This document shows positions 33,546-42,091 of a stretch of 64,000 bases of DNA, piece after piece. Position numbers and translations under genes: made by a program. The notes under the pieces were generated by a model that was not told the DNA's origin, did not search any database, and saw only the letters and a list, made by a program, of their open reading frames with translations. The number at the start of each line of letters is the position of its first letter. The stretch's first letter is position 1. Source of the stretch: Pelagibius sp. Alg239-R121 (lineage in GTDB: Bacteria; Pseudomonadota; Alphaproteobacteria; Kiloniellales; Kiloniellaceae); NCBI RefSeq assembly GCF_947331435.1, contig NZ_CAMZOF010000003.1, positions 434,001-498,000 on the forward strand, written 5' to 3'.

Positions 33546-34651
33546 TTGTGAAAGGACTGTCCCGTAGGCGAGCGCTCGGGCTGCTCGGCGGCGCTGTCTT
33601 GACCTCTGCGAATGCGCCGATACCTGTATCTTCAGCGTCCAAATTTGAGCGCGGGAAACGTTTTCTGACGGCGCGCAGTCGTTCAGGCGGAGGGCATGGC
33701 GGGGCCATTCTTTCCGAAAATGGAGATCTGCTGGCGGAATTCGATTTGCCGGCGCGGGGACATGGCGCGGCGTGGCGGCCAAACTCATCTGAAGCCGTCA
33801 TCTTTGCCCGCCGGCCCGGAAGCTTTGCGGTGGTCCTGGATGTCATGACGGGTCAGCCGCAGACAGTTTTATCGGTGCCTGCGGACCGGCACTTTTATGG
33901 GCATGGGTGCTTTTCAGCGGATGGGCGTATCCTCTTCGCCACTGAAAACGACTTTGACGGCGAACGGGGTGTTATCGGCCGCTACGACGCAACAGACGGA
34001 TATCGCCGATTAGGGGAAATCCCTTCGCATGGCATCGGGCCCCATGAAATTACATTGATGCCGGATCGACGGACCCTGTTGGTCGCCAATGGCGGTATTC
34101 TGACTCACCCGGATGCCCCTCGCATGAAGCTCAATTTGATTGAAATGAGGCCTTCCGTCGCAGTGATTGACGCGGAGACGGGCGCTCTCCTTAAAAGTTA
34201 CGAACCTCCCAGTGAGCTCCACCAGCTTTCGCTCCGACATCTGGATGTGCGCGGGGACGGCCGCATCGTGGCGGTTGCGCAGTGGGAGGGCGCAAAGTTG
34301 GAACAGCCGCCGCTGGTTGCCGTTATCGATCGCGACGATGGATTGCGTTTGAAATCGGCTCCCTGTGAGGTCGCCGCGGGAATGCGCAATTATTGCGGTG
34401 CGGTTGCCTTTTCGGCAGGGGGCGGTCGTTTTGCCGTTTCCTCACCCAGGGGCGGCCTCGTGACGCTCTGGGGCGGAGATGGGGATTATCTCTCCGCCAT
34501 AAAGCTCGATGATGGCTGTGGTTTGGCAGCAAATGGCAAAGGCTTCATCTTGACCAGCGGCAGCGGTATCGTAACCGCAAGCAACCGGTCCGAAGAAAAG
34601 CACCACCCCGGTATCGCTTTCGACAATCACCTCTGCCCGCTCCAAGCATAG
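33542..34651 (+). CDS. DUF1513 protein, Tat-exported beta-propeller (COG3490)
   Basis: 369 aa. TTG 33542 overlaps the preceding stop; GTG 33548 is an alternative. The N-terminus LSRRRALGLLGGAVLTSANA has a twin-arginine signal, so it is exported folded, possibly with a cofactor. The body has propeller-like repeats: RGHGAAWRPNSSEAVIFARRPG, HGCFSADGRILFATENDF, GIGPHEITLMPDRRTLLVANGG and FAVSSPRGGLVTLWGG. It is the last gene of the COG3488-3489-3490 unit; an iron-uptake role is inferred from context. Confidence 0.85.
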   Translation: MIVKGLSRRRALGLLGGAVLTSANAPIPVSSASKFERGKRFLTARSRSGGGHGGAILSENGDLLAEFDLPARGHGAAWRPNSSEAVIFARRPGSFAVVLDVMTGQPQTVLSVPADRHFYGHGCFSADGRILFATENDFDGERGVIGRYDATDGYRRLGEIPSHGIGPHEITLMPDRRTLLVANGGILTHPDAPRMKLNLIEMRPSVAVIDAETGALLKSYEPPSELHQLSLRHLDVRGDGRIVAVAQWEGAKLEQPPLVAVIDRDDGLRLKSAPCEVAAGMRNYCGAVAFSAGGGRFAVSSPRGGLVTLWGGDGDYLSAIKLDDGCGLAANGKGFILTSGSGIVTASNRSEEKHHPGIAFDNHLCPLQA

Positions 34652-34685
34652 TTGTCGTCACGCATCGTTCCCGCGACAACCAGTC

Positions 34686-35303
34686 TTAGGTTGCCCGCTT
34701 CGCCCTGCGGAACGACGATGGCGCACGTCCGTAAGTCGTCCGGAAAGCGTCATTGAACCGCCGGATGCTGCCAAAGCCCGCTTCGAAGGCGATGTCCGCC
34801 AAGGGCCGGTCACTGCTGTCGATCAGGCGCTTGGCGACCTGAACCCGATGTGTGGCGGCGATCGCGCTGGGGCTTGCGCCAACATGCCTCAGAAAAAGGC
34901 GGGAAAGATGCCGTGAACCGATCCCGAGCTTGTCGGCAAGCCGATCCACCGTTTCCAGGTCGAGAAAGCCTTCTTCGATCAGACGCATGGCCCTGGCTAC
35001 AGTCGTTGCCGTGCCGCACCAGGCAGGGCTTCCCGGGGCGGTCTCGGGCCGACAGCGCAGACAGGGGCGGTATCCTGCCCGCTCGGCGGCGGCGGCGGAT
35101 GGATAAAAGGTCACATTCTTTGAGTGAGCGCAGCGTACCGGACAAATTGGGCGGCAGTAGATTTTTGTCGTGCGCACGCAGGTAAAGAAGAGGCCATCGT
35201 AGCGCCGGTCGCGCGCAATCCTTGCCCGGTCACAGGCTTCCCAATCGCGCCAGATTTCCGGGTCGATACCGCTGTTGTTTTCTGCAATCGCTTGGATGTT
35301 CAT
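34686..35303 (-). CDS. adaA: Ada metal-binding/AraC-type alkylation-response activator (AdaA-like)
   Basis: 205 aa from ATG 35303. Residues ~15-90 form the Ada N-terminal domain: RRYDGLFFTCVRTTKIYCRPIC with C50 and C54, then RPCLRC with C81 and C84, the four zinc ligands; C50 is the expected methyl acceptor. An AraC-type HTH follows (LADIAFEAGFGSIRRFNDAF). There is no O6-methylguanine transferase domain, as in Bacillus AdaA. It would sense methylphosphotriesters and activate repair genes. Confidence 0.9.
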   Translation of the reverse strand: MNIQAIAENNSGIDPEIWRDWEACDRARIARDRRYDGLFFTCVRTTKIYCRPICPVRCAHSKNVTFYPSAAAAERAGYRPCLRCRPETAPGSPAWCGTATTVARAMRLIEEGFLDLETVDRLADKLGIGSRHLSRLFLRHVGASPSAIAATHRVQVAKRLIDSSDRPLADIAFEAGFGSIRRFNDAFRTTYGRAPSSFRRAKRAT

Positions 35304-35442
35304 AGCGGCCCGATTATGACAGCGATTTTTTGCAGAACTAGCTGAAATCGGACATGGTCCATCTGTTGACCGGGACCGAGTCCGATCCTGGCTAGACTTG
35401 CCAACAGCGATGGCCTTTTGTGGGGGTGTTCGTGAGCAGCAG

Positions 35443-36855
35443 ATGGGAATTGCCAAGGTGACCGACAACAGAGTTCTTCAGCAGGCAAGCGATTATGCGA
35501 TCGACTATTTGGGAAAGCTCGACCATCGTCCGATTGGAACAGTGGACAGCCTCGATGAATTGCGCAGAAAGCTGGACCGGTCGCTACCGGAACAGGGTGT
35601 CTCGGCAAGTGAGGTTCTTGATGATCTGGTGCGTGATGCCGAAGGCGGCATTCTCGGCTCGGGCAGCGGGCGCTTTTTTGGCTGGGTCATTGGCGGTTCT
35701 CTGCCTGTCGCGCTGGCGGCTGACTGGCTGACGTCTACATGGGATCAAAACGCTGCATCCAACGTGACAGCGCCGGCGGAAGCGGTGGTTGAGGAAGTCT
35801 GCGGCAATTGGATGAAGCAGGTTCTCGGCATCCCGCCTGCGTCGTCCTTTGCCCTGGTGACAGGCTGTCAGATGGCCCATACGACCGCGTTTGCAGCCGC
35901 GCGTCATCACCTTTTGCGTCAGCGCGATTGGGATGTTGAGGCGCAGGGGTTATCGGGAGCTCCGGCGATCAGAATCCTCACCAGTGAGAACCGCCACGAA
36001 TCCATCCTCCGTGCGGTCCGGTTGCTGGGGATAGGGACCGACGCCGTCATCTATGTCGAAAGTGATACGCAGGGCCGCATGAGCCCACAGGCGCTGGAAG
36101 CCGTGCTGAGCGCCGAACCGGAGAGACTGACGATCGTATCCTTGCAAGCAGGTGATCTAAACACCGGTGTGTTCGACGATTTTGATGCACTCTGTCCAAT
36201 CGCCCGACAGCACGATGCCTGGATCCATGTGGACGGCGCGTTCGGACTTTGGGCCGCGGCCAGTCCGCGCTTTCGCCATCTTCTGGAAGGCGTCGAGCTC
36301 GCGCATTCCTGGGCGACGGATGGGCACAAGTGGCTAAACCTGCCGTTTGATTCGGGTTTTGTATTCGTGTCGAAACCCGCTGCGCACCGGGCCGCTTTTT
36401 CTCAGGCCACGAGCTATGCCGTCCCCCTGGAGGCACTGCGAAATCAGAAGGATTGGAATCCGGAATGGTCGCGGCGCGGGCGGGGGTTTTCCGCATATGC
36501 CGCTCTCCGGCATTTAGGGACCGAAGGGCTCAGCGATCTGGTGGAACGCTGCTGCGACTTTGCGTCCCGGCTGGTCGAAGGCATCGCAGCTATGGAAGGA
36601 GCAGAAGCGCTTGCACTCCCGGTGATTAATCAAGGACTCGTCCGTTTTCTCTCACCGGACGGTAACCATGATCGCCGCACCGATGAAGTGATTGCACGTA
36701 TTCAGACCGGCGGCGAGGCCTGGTTTGGCGGTGTCACTTGGCAAGGCAAGCGAGCGATGCGGATCTCGGTTTGCAACTGGCTGACCAGCGAGCAGGATAT
36801 AGAACGCGCCGTTGAGGCTGTGCGGAAAGCACTTGTGGAGAAGCCCGCGCATTAG
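35443..36855 (+). CDS. Group II PLP-dependent decarboxylase
   Basis: About 470 aa (ATG 35443; ATG 35410 possible, no clear ribosome binding site for either). Fold type I: GRFFGWVIGGSLPVALAADWL, TWDQNAASNVTAPAEAVVEE, VTGCQMAHTTAFAAARH, the PLP Asp in WIHVDGAFGLW and Lys in SWATDGHKWLNLPFDSGF. This matches the aromatic-amino-acid/glutamate decarboxylase group; the substrate is not evident. It diverges from adaA with about 140 bases between. Confidence 0.87.
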   Translation: MGIAKVTDNRVLQQASDYAIDYLGKLDHRPIGTVDSLDELRRKLDRSLPEQGVSASEVLDDLVRDAEGGILGSGSGRFFGWVIGGSLPVALAADWLTSTWDQNAASNVTAPAEAVVEEVCGNWMKQVLGIPPASSFALVTGCQMAHTTAFAAARHHLLRQRDWDVEAQGLSGAPAIRILTSENRHESILRAVRLLGIGTDAVIYVESDTQGRMSPQALEAVLSAEPERLTIVSLQAGDLNTGVFDDFDALCPIARQHDAWIHVDGAFGLWAAASPRFRHLLEGVELAHSWATDGHKWLNLPFDSGFVFVSKPAAHRAAFSQATSYAVPLEALRNQKDWNPEWSRRGRGFSAYAALRHLGTEGLSDLVERCCDFASRLVEGIAAMEGAEALALPVINQGLVRFLSPDGNHDRRTDEVIARIQTGGEAWFGGVTWQGKRAMRISVCNWLTSEQDIERAVEAVRKALVEKPAH

Positions 36856-36880
36856 GCCTGAGCATTACGCGGGCTTTCTC
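36841..36880 (+). terminator. Terminator after the PLP decarboxylase
   Basis: Arms AAGCCCGCG (36841-36849, inside the last codons) and CGCGGGCTT (36868-36876), followed by TTCTC. The stem includes the stop-codon region, a compact intrinsic terminator. Confidence 0.6.
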
Positions 36881-36891
36881 AAGTGACTCCA

Positions 36892-36956
36892 AGAGCAGAT
36901 GTGCCGGAGGATCAATGGATCAACTAAGGCGGTTTCATCAAACGAGGATCTGCTCT
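36892..36956. repeat. Intergenic palindromic element (AGAGCAGAT...ATCTGCTCT)
   Basis: Perfect 9-bp arms (36892-36900 and 36948-36956) 47 bases apart. The inside has GGATCAATGGATCAAC and GGTTTCATCAAACGAGGATC, and GTGATCAAGAACGTGAAT follows at about 36979. The GATC, TTTCA and GTGAAT words recur in the other intergenic palindromes of this window. Confidence 0.45.
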
Positions 36957-37010
36957 GAAGCCTGGTTGTTCGTGACGAAAGTGATCAAGAACGTGAATAA
37001 ACCTCGTGCG

Positions 37011-38387
37011 TCATGAAAAGGCGCGGCGGAGTGGCGGGACCCAACGGATCAGGCAAAAATCGAGAACCAACATGGTTGCGATTGCAGCGCCGCTGATAGG
37101 AAAGGCAATGCCAAAGAGTATTGCGATGATCCAGAGACCGACGTAGACGCGTTTATCCTGTGGCGCAGGCGGCACGCCGAGACGACCTTTAGGTCGGCGC
37201 TTCCACCACATGACGGCCGCCGCGACCGATGAGAGGAGTATCGCGATACAGGTCGCGAGCATAATGAGCTGATTTACGAGACCCCACTCCTGACCCATAT
37301 GAATATTGATACCCCACTCGATGGCTTTCGCGACCGCGCCATAATCGGCAAATTTCAGGTCGATGATCGCCTTGCCGGAGTACTGATCAATGTGGATCAT
37401 ACGCTGCTTATCCAAATCGTCCGGATAGATCGACGCTGAATAGACTCCTTCCGGACCACTCGGTAGAGCAACCGAAAAACCACGCGTGATATCGAGGCCA
37501 CGAGCAATTTCCACTGCCTTCTGAAGGCTGATCGTTTGGTCGGTTTTGCCGGCAGTTGCAGAGAGTGGCATGGGGGCGTTTTCGACGGTCCATCCACTAG
37601 ACTCCAAGACTTCGCCGGTTGAGATTGACGAGGTCGGCACGTTGTCCCACAGCATCTCCGGATAACCTGCGCCCATGGAATTTGCGATCTGATTGAGCTG
37701 ATTGCCCCAGAAGCCGGACCAAGGCATGCCGCTGAGTGCGAGAAAGAAGATCAGCAGGCCGGCGAACGCGCCCGTCACCGCATGCAGGTCTCGCCAGAAA
37801 ACCCGGCTCGCCGGTTTGCCGCGCAGAGAATAGACCCCGCCGCTTTGCGTGCGCGGCCACCAGAGATAGATGCCTGTCACGACCAGAACCATGGCGAACC
37901 CGCCGACTGCCTCGATGATTTTGTTAGTTGAATCGCCGAAAAAAGCCAGGCTGTGAACCTTACGAACCACCTGGCCGAACTCGTCGCTGCGCGCGAAGAT
38001 TTTCAGAACCTTGCCGCTGTAAGGATCGACGAATGCGAGAAATTTTCCGCCTTCGGTTTTCAGCGTTACCGCTGCGGAAGCATCGTCGGCGGCGGGGTCT
38101 TGATAGTTCGACGGCGTCGACCCGGGGGCTGCAGCGACAGCCGCCTCGACCAAGGCATCGGGCGAAAGTGGGGGTGTTGTCTGCGGTTCTACGACCGACC
38201 GCTCGGCGTAAAGATTCCGGTTGAACTCATCCTTGAAGAGGTAAAGCGACCCGGTCACGGCCAGCAGTATCATAAAGGGCAGAGCGATGAGTCCGGCGTA
38301 GAAGTGCCAGCGCCAGATGGCCCGGTAAAGAGAGTATTGTTTTTGCGATTGAAGCTGGGTTTTGGAAACACTCGAAAGGTCAGACAT
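37011..38387 (-). CDS. PepSY-associated transmembrane protein (iron/siderophore-linked)
   Basis: 458 aa from ATG 38387 with GAGGA 6 bases upstream. Four membrane spans: LYRAIWRWHFYAGLIALPFMILLAVTGSLYLFKDEF (first, in segments), IIEAVGGFAMVLVVTGIYLWWPR, HAVTGAFAGLLIFFLALSGMPWSGFWG and a C-terminal pair. PepSY domains lie in the periplasmic loops (KVLKIFARSDEFGQVVRKVHSL). Conserved His/Trp of the helices (RWHFYAG; KVHSLAFFG; DLHAVTGA; NIHMGQEWG) may bind haem. Such proteins accompany TonB-dependent siderophore receptors and reduce or release iron. No receptor is next to it here. Confidence 0.88.
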   Translation of the reverse strand: MSDLSSVSKTQLQSQKQYSLYRAIWRWHFYAGLIALPFMILLAVTGSLYLFKDEFNRNLYAERSVVEPQTTPPLSPDALVEAAVAAAPGSTPSNYQDPAADDASAAVTLKTEGGKFLAFVDPYSGKVLKIFARSDEFGQVVRKVHSLAFFGDSTNKIIEAVGGFAMVLVVTGIYLWWPRTQSGGVYSLRGKPASRVFWRDLHAVTGAFAGLLIFFLALSGMPWSGFWGNQLNQIANSMGAGYPEMLWDNVPTSSISTGEVLESSGWTVENAPMPLSATAGKTDQTISLQKAVEIARGLDITRGFSVALPSGPEGVYSASIYPDDLDKQRMIHIDQYSGKAIIDLKFADYGAVAKAIEWGINIHMGQEWGLVNQLIMLATCIAILLSSVAAAVMWWKRRPKGRLGVPPAPQDKRVYVGLWIIAILFGIAFPISGAAIATMLVLDFCLIRWVPPLRRAFS

Positions 38388-38529
38388 GGATGTCCTCTTA
38401 CATCGACTGCGGGCTGTCGCGCTTGCGCTCGAAACGTAGGAAACGCGCCAAAGCCTGCGGTATTGAAACGATGGAGTTCTGCAGCCGACCGGCGGAGCAA
38501 GCTGTTGTGGTTTGCGCGCCAGGTTGGAT

Positions 38530-38949
38530 TTAGGCCGGTGTCTTCGACTGGCTCTGTGCGGGAGGACTTCTCGCGCGAGAGAACGCGAAGTGATTGCTTC
38601 GGACCGCATCTTCGGTCTCGCGGGGATAGGAGGTTTCACGCTGTGGGTAGCGTTTGAGAAGGGCGTTAGCGGCACACGTCGGTAATCCCGGCACAGCCGT
38701 GAGGCGGCAGGCTTCGCAAAAGCCATAAACGAGGACAAGATCGTCGCTTTTAAGCGATCCGCTTGCATCCAGACACAGGACCGGCAGGGAGCCGTCGGGC
38801 AGGGCGTATCCGGAAAGATCGATATCGGACACGGCGGCACTTGATGCAGCAACAGGCGCCTGGTGACCGTTGATCATCAGAGCCATGGCGAGCGTGTACA
38901 TCACGCAGACCGCGAACCTGAGATATCGATGTCGCAAGCGCTTCAACAT
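38530..38949 (-). CDS. Small exported protein, DUF2946-like
   Basis: 139 aa. N-terminus FAVCVMYTLAMALMINGHQA is a signal/anchor. The mature part has LPVLCLDASGSL and YGFCEACRLTAVPGLP, a CxxC pair in the position where DUF2946 proteins carry their Cys pair, and a basic C-terminus. It lies 142 bases upstream of the PepSY gene on the same strand. Copper or iron handling is a guess from neighbours. Confidence 0.6.
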   Translation of the reverse strand: MLKRLRHRYLRFAVCVMYTLAMALMINGHQAPVAASSAAVSDIDLSGYALPDGSLPVLCLDASGSLKSDDLVLVYGFCEACRLTAVPGLPTCAANALLKRYPQRETSYPRETEDAVRSNHFAFSRARSPPAQSQSKTPA

Positions 38950-39010
38950 CGCGACAAACTACTCAAGTGCCGGGAGATACTCAAGGTAGCAAAAGATCGG
39001 TTCAAAAAAT

Positions 39011-39733
39011 TTAATTGTGTTCCGCTAGATTCCGGTACGCGCCTTCGATCAGGCACGGGACAGCCCGGCTTTCGTTTTCGGCGAGAGCAAAGGTAACGTC
39101 GTCGGCGAAACCTGCCTGGATCAGTTCCAGACCTGACTCGCAGGCACGGATAGCTTCGGCGCAATTGTCTTTCATGGCGCGGTAAGCGGCCAAGGTCGTT
39201 TCAGCCTCAGGTGTTAGGCCTCCGCAGAGACCATCTAGTATTGCGCCGGCACCCAGCAGATCCTCAAGCGCCGGCCGCAGGCTGCCGTCCGGCCATTTTT
39301 CCCCCGCCGCAATTACGGCAGTTCTCCCGCCTTGACCGCTCACCGTTTCCGCGACGGTCTTGGCGTTACGCAGACAGCCGGCAAAGGTCGGGCAACCGCC
39401 GGTTTGTTCCGAAAGCATCGATCCGTTGGGTGAAGGAAGAACGATGCGTTGGCCGGGAGAACTTTCAGCGAGAGATTTGGGGGAGAGGCTAATTTGTTTG
39501 CCCAGTGTGGATCTTGGTTGGGCCAGAATTGCTGCCTGTTCGGCCGCATATCTTGCGGCACCTTCTCGGCCATAAGCATAGGGGAGAACAACTGCGCCCC
39601 GGCTGACCGCCACATCGACAGCGGTGGAAAACGATAAAACATCGACGATTACGACGACATCGACATCCGGCAGCAATGCGCGCAGGCCATTCAGACCCCA
39701 GGCGAAGGAAAGGCTTGCTGCGCTCTTGGTCAT
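39011..39733 (-). CDS. comB: 2-phosphosulfolactate phosphatase family protein (ComB)
   Basis: 240 aa. Family marks: VVVIVDVLSFSTAVDVAVSRGA, VLPSPNGSMLS, VIAAGEKWPDGSLRPALEDLLGAGAI and EAETTLAAYRAMK. ComB hydrolyses 2-phosphosulfolactate in coenzyme M synthesis of methanogens, but bacterial homologues are common and their substrate is often another phosphorylated acid. It follows a LysR gene by 9 bases and is probably co-transcribed with it. Confidence 0.85.
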   Translation of the reverse strand: MTKSAASLSFAWGLNGLRALLPDVDVVVIVDVLSFSTAVDVAVSRGAVVLPYAYGREGAARYAAEQAAILAQPRSTLGKQISLSPKSLAESSPGQRIVLPSPNGSMLSEQTGGCPTFAGCLRNAKTVAETVSGQGGRTAVIAAGEKWPDGSLRPALEDLLGAGAILDGLCGGLTPEAETTLAAYRAMKDNCAEAIRACESGLELIQAGFADDVTFALAENESRAVPCLIEGAYRNLAEHN

Positions 39734-39742
39734 CCTGGTTCC

Positions 39743-40639
39743 CTAACTATCTGTCGCTGCAATCAGGAAGTCGCGAAACCGGCTTTCGGCCGCGGAAAAG
39801 CGGTAGCCATGACGCCAGGCGATCCCGACATCCATACTCGGGACACCCTCCACAATATTTCGGCGTTCAACCCGACCCCCGTCCAGCGACCAGGGCCGGT
39901 AGACCAGATCGGACAGGATTGTGACCGCATTGCCGGTAGCGACCATACTGCGCACCGCTTCGAGAGACCCCGTTTCAAACACCACATTCGGTTCGTGTCC
40001 GGCGTCATGCCAGAAACGCCGGCTGGCCCGGTTTGATTCGTCGGCTCGAAAAAAAACATAGGGCTGAGACGCGATCTCGGCCATGGTCACCGCCGATTTT
40101 TTAGTGAGCGGATGGATATTGGAAAGCCAGAGGCGACGGGATGATTTTTTCAGAACCTTGCTATGGAAGCGGTCCGGTGCTGAGAGGTTGGAAACCAGCA
40201 TGAAGGCGATGTCGATTTCCTTACGCTCCAGCATATTTTCCAGTTCGCTGCGGGGGGCTTCAACCAACTCGAAATCGATCCAGGGATTGGTGCGGCGAAA
40301 GCGCGAGAGCAAGGGAAAGAGGACGTAACCGGAAGCGGTATAGGTGACACCGAGGCGTATTTTGCCGGACAGATCCGGAAGGTTCCGCCGCATGGAGCCT
40401 ACGGCATCAGCGACGGCAGATTCAATGTTGTCGGCATGCGCCCTGAAATTCTGACCCTCCTGAGTTAGAGATACGCCACCGGATCGGCGCGTAAAGAGGG
40501 TGACCCCCAGTGTCTCTTCCAAGTCCTTTATCGCCAGAGTAACGGCCGACTGGGAAATACCGAGTTGAGTGGCCGCAGCCGAGACTTTCTCGGTATCAGC
40601 AACGGCGATGAAGTAACGGACCTGGCGCAGGCTCAGCAT
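39743..40639 (-). CDS. LysR-family transcriptional regulator
   Basis: 298 aa. N-terminal winged HTH: LRQVRYFIAVADTEKVSAAATQLGISQSAVTLAIKDLEE. C-terminal periplasmic-binding-like effector domain: GKIRLGVTYTASGYVLFPLLSRF, ELVEAPRSELENMLERKEIDIAFMLV. The effector is unknown. It is transcribed with comB downstream and diverges from a 62-aa protein gene; the palindrome at 40690-40707 is its likely site. Confidence 0.92.
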   Translation of the reverse strand: MLSLRQVRYFIAVADTEKVSAAATQLGISQSAVTLAIKDLEETLGVTLFTRRSGGVSLTQEGQNFRAHADNIESAVADAVGSMRRNLPDLSGKIRLGVTYTASGYVLFPLLSRFRRTNPWIDFELVEAPRSELENMLERKEIDIAFMLVSNLSAPDRFHSKVLKKSSRRLWLSNIHPLTKKSAVTMAEIASQPYVFFRADESNRASRRFWHDAGHEPNVVFETGSLEAVRSMVATGNAVTILSDLVYRPWSLDGGRVERRNIVEGVPSMDVGIAWRHGYRFSAAESRFRDFLIAATDS

Positions 40640-40689
40640 CGGTCAACCATGATTGGATCGTTATGAGTTTTTTTAAATATGACATTATA

Positions 40690-40707
40690 AATTTTGAATT
40701 TCAAATT
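40690..40707. promoter_or_regulatory. A+T-rich palindrome, likely LysR operator
   Basis: AATTTTGAATTTCAAATT is palindromic except for one base pair and sits in a longer A+T stretch 51 bases before the LysR start. T-N11-A spacing fits LysR sites, and the position between divergent genes fits autoregulation. Confidence 0.45.
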
Positions 40708-40791
40708 ATGATACGAACCTGTCAAAGTCAATGAGATCAACCCAGTACGCGTTGTTGCGGCGTGCGCGAACTCGACGGAAAGGAGCGACTC

Positions 40792-40980
40792 ATGGCGATA
40801 GTGACGATCGGCGACCGCGTTCTTATGAATTCGGGTTCTGGTCTTTTTGTCCGGCACAAAGACGGTGCGGACGACAGGAAAACCATGCGTCCGGCAGTAA
40901 AGAGCTCGCCGAACGAAAAGCTGCCGGATCGGGACCATCCCGATTTCAAGGCAAAGTGGCGCGCGCTGCTCTATCTATAG
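40792..40980 (+). CDS. Unknown 62-aa protein
   Basis: The start is set by AAGGAG 7 bases before ATG 40792. The sequence MAIVTIGDRVLMNSGSGLFV is followed by a charged region (RHKDGADDRKTMRPAVKSSP) and HPDFKAKWRALLYL. No signal peptide, Cys or known motif. A strong ribosome binding site and the divergent LysR support a real gene. I cannot assign a function. Confidence 0.55.
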   Translation: MAIVTIGDRVLMNSGSGLFVRHKDGADDRKTMRPAVKSSPNEKLPDRDHPDFKAKWRALLYL

Positions 40981-41113
40981 AAAAGAATCACGTAAGATAG
41001 AAATGCGACGGGTGAGTCACCGGCTCCCGTAAACCTTCTCGCGCTCTTTGCGAAAGAGCGGATTGTCAGTTTGGATCACACCTCTGCATCCCGCACGTAA
41101 AACAGGCGGGCGG

Positions 41114-41947
41114 TTAGCTGTCTTCGAAGCCTTGGAAAATCTTGTCCAGGGGAGCGAAGCCGATGGCATCCTTTGCGAAGGTGAAGCGGCCCTCATCCAT
41201 CATTTCACGGGCCGCCGATAACACAGTCCCGAAGGCGAGGCGGCAGAGAGCGGATCCAACGGAGATCCTCTTCACGCCGGCTTCAGCGAGTTCCTTAACG
41301 CCGAAGGTCGCCCCCGGCAGGCCCATGACCACGTTGACCGGTTTGCCGACCGATGCGCAGAGCGATTTGATGTCGTCGAGATTGCTGAGCCCCGGCGCAT
41401 AGAGCACATCTGCGCCGGCCTCTTCAAAGGCCTGTAAGCGGCGGATTGTGTCGTCAAGATCGCGCCGGCCAAAAAGATAGTTTTCGGCGCGCGCGGTCAG
41501 CACGAAACCGCCCGGCACTGAACGTGCTGCCTCTACGGCCGCGACAATACGTTCAACCGTCAAGTCGAAGTCGTAGATCGGCTTGTCACTGTTACCGCTA
41601 TAGTCCTCGATGGAGCCACCTGCGAGTCCGGTCGCGGCAGCGAGACGAATGGTCTCGGCGACGCTTTCGGGATCATCGCCATAGCCTTTTTCCAGGTCGG
41701 CCGAGACCGGCAGCTCTGTCGCCGCGACGATGGTCCTGCAGTGCTCGAGAGTCGCATTCCGGCCGGCGTTGCCTTCAGGCAGGCCCATGGAAAAAGCCAT
41801 CCCGGCGCTGGTCGTTGCCAGGGCCTCGAAGCCGAGAGACGCCAATAGGCGCGCCGTCCCCGAATCCCAAGGATTGGGAATTACGAAGGCGCCGTCGCGT
41901 TCGTGTAGAGCGCGGAAGAGCGCGGCTTTTTCAGATTGGGACAGCAT
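41114..41947 (-). CDS. Isocitrate lyase/PEP mutase family enzyme
   Basis: 277 aa. TIM-barrel of the PEP mutase/isocitrate lyase superfamily: FVIPNPWDSGTARLLASLGFEALATTSAGMA, the Mg site in LPVSADLEKGYGDDPESVAETI and GLAGGSIEDYSG, and RAENYLFGRRDLDDTIRRL. The isocitrate-lyase KKCGH is absent, so it is a PEP-mutase-like C-C or P-C lyase such as an oxaloacetate/methylisocitrate-type enzyme. It faces the arsR gene with paired repeats between. Confidence 0.88.
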   Translation of the reverse strand: MLSQSEKAALFRALHERDGAFVIPNPWDSGTARLLASLGFEALATTSAGMAFSMGLPEGNAGRNATLEHCRTIVAATELPVSADLEKGYGDDPESVAETIRLAAATGLAGGSIEDYSGNSDKPIYDFDLTVERIVAAVEAARSVPGGFVLTARAENYLFGRRDLDDTIRRLQAFEEAGADVLYAPGLSNLDDIKSLCASVGKPVNVVMGLPGATFGVKELAEAGVKRISVGSALCRLAFGTVLSAAREMMDEGRFTFAKDAIGFAPLDKIFQGFEDS

Positions 41948-41969
41948 CTCAATTATCCTTCGTTACGTC

Positions 41970-42028
41970 CATTGTTCGATAGTAGTCAACCAATGGATTG
42001 AGTCAACATGCATTGTTCGATATAAGTC
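41970..42028. promoter_or_regulatory. Direct-repeat operator between PEP-mutase-like gene and arsR
   Basis: CATTGTTCGATAGTAGTC (41970-41987) and CATTGTTCGATATAAGTC (42011-42028) match at 16 of 18 positions and start 41 bases apart, about four helical turns. The first overlaps an inverted pair CCATTG/CAATGG (41969-41996). Probably binding sites of the ArsR protein controlling both divergent genes. Confidence 0.55.
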
Positions 42029-42091
42029 GTACCGTAAATGTCTGGAAAGATGAATTTCCGCAAGAAAAATTACTTCGAAGGCGACCGAACA

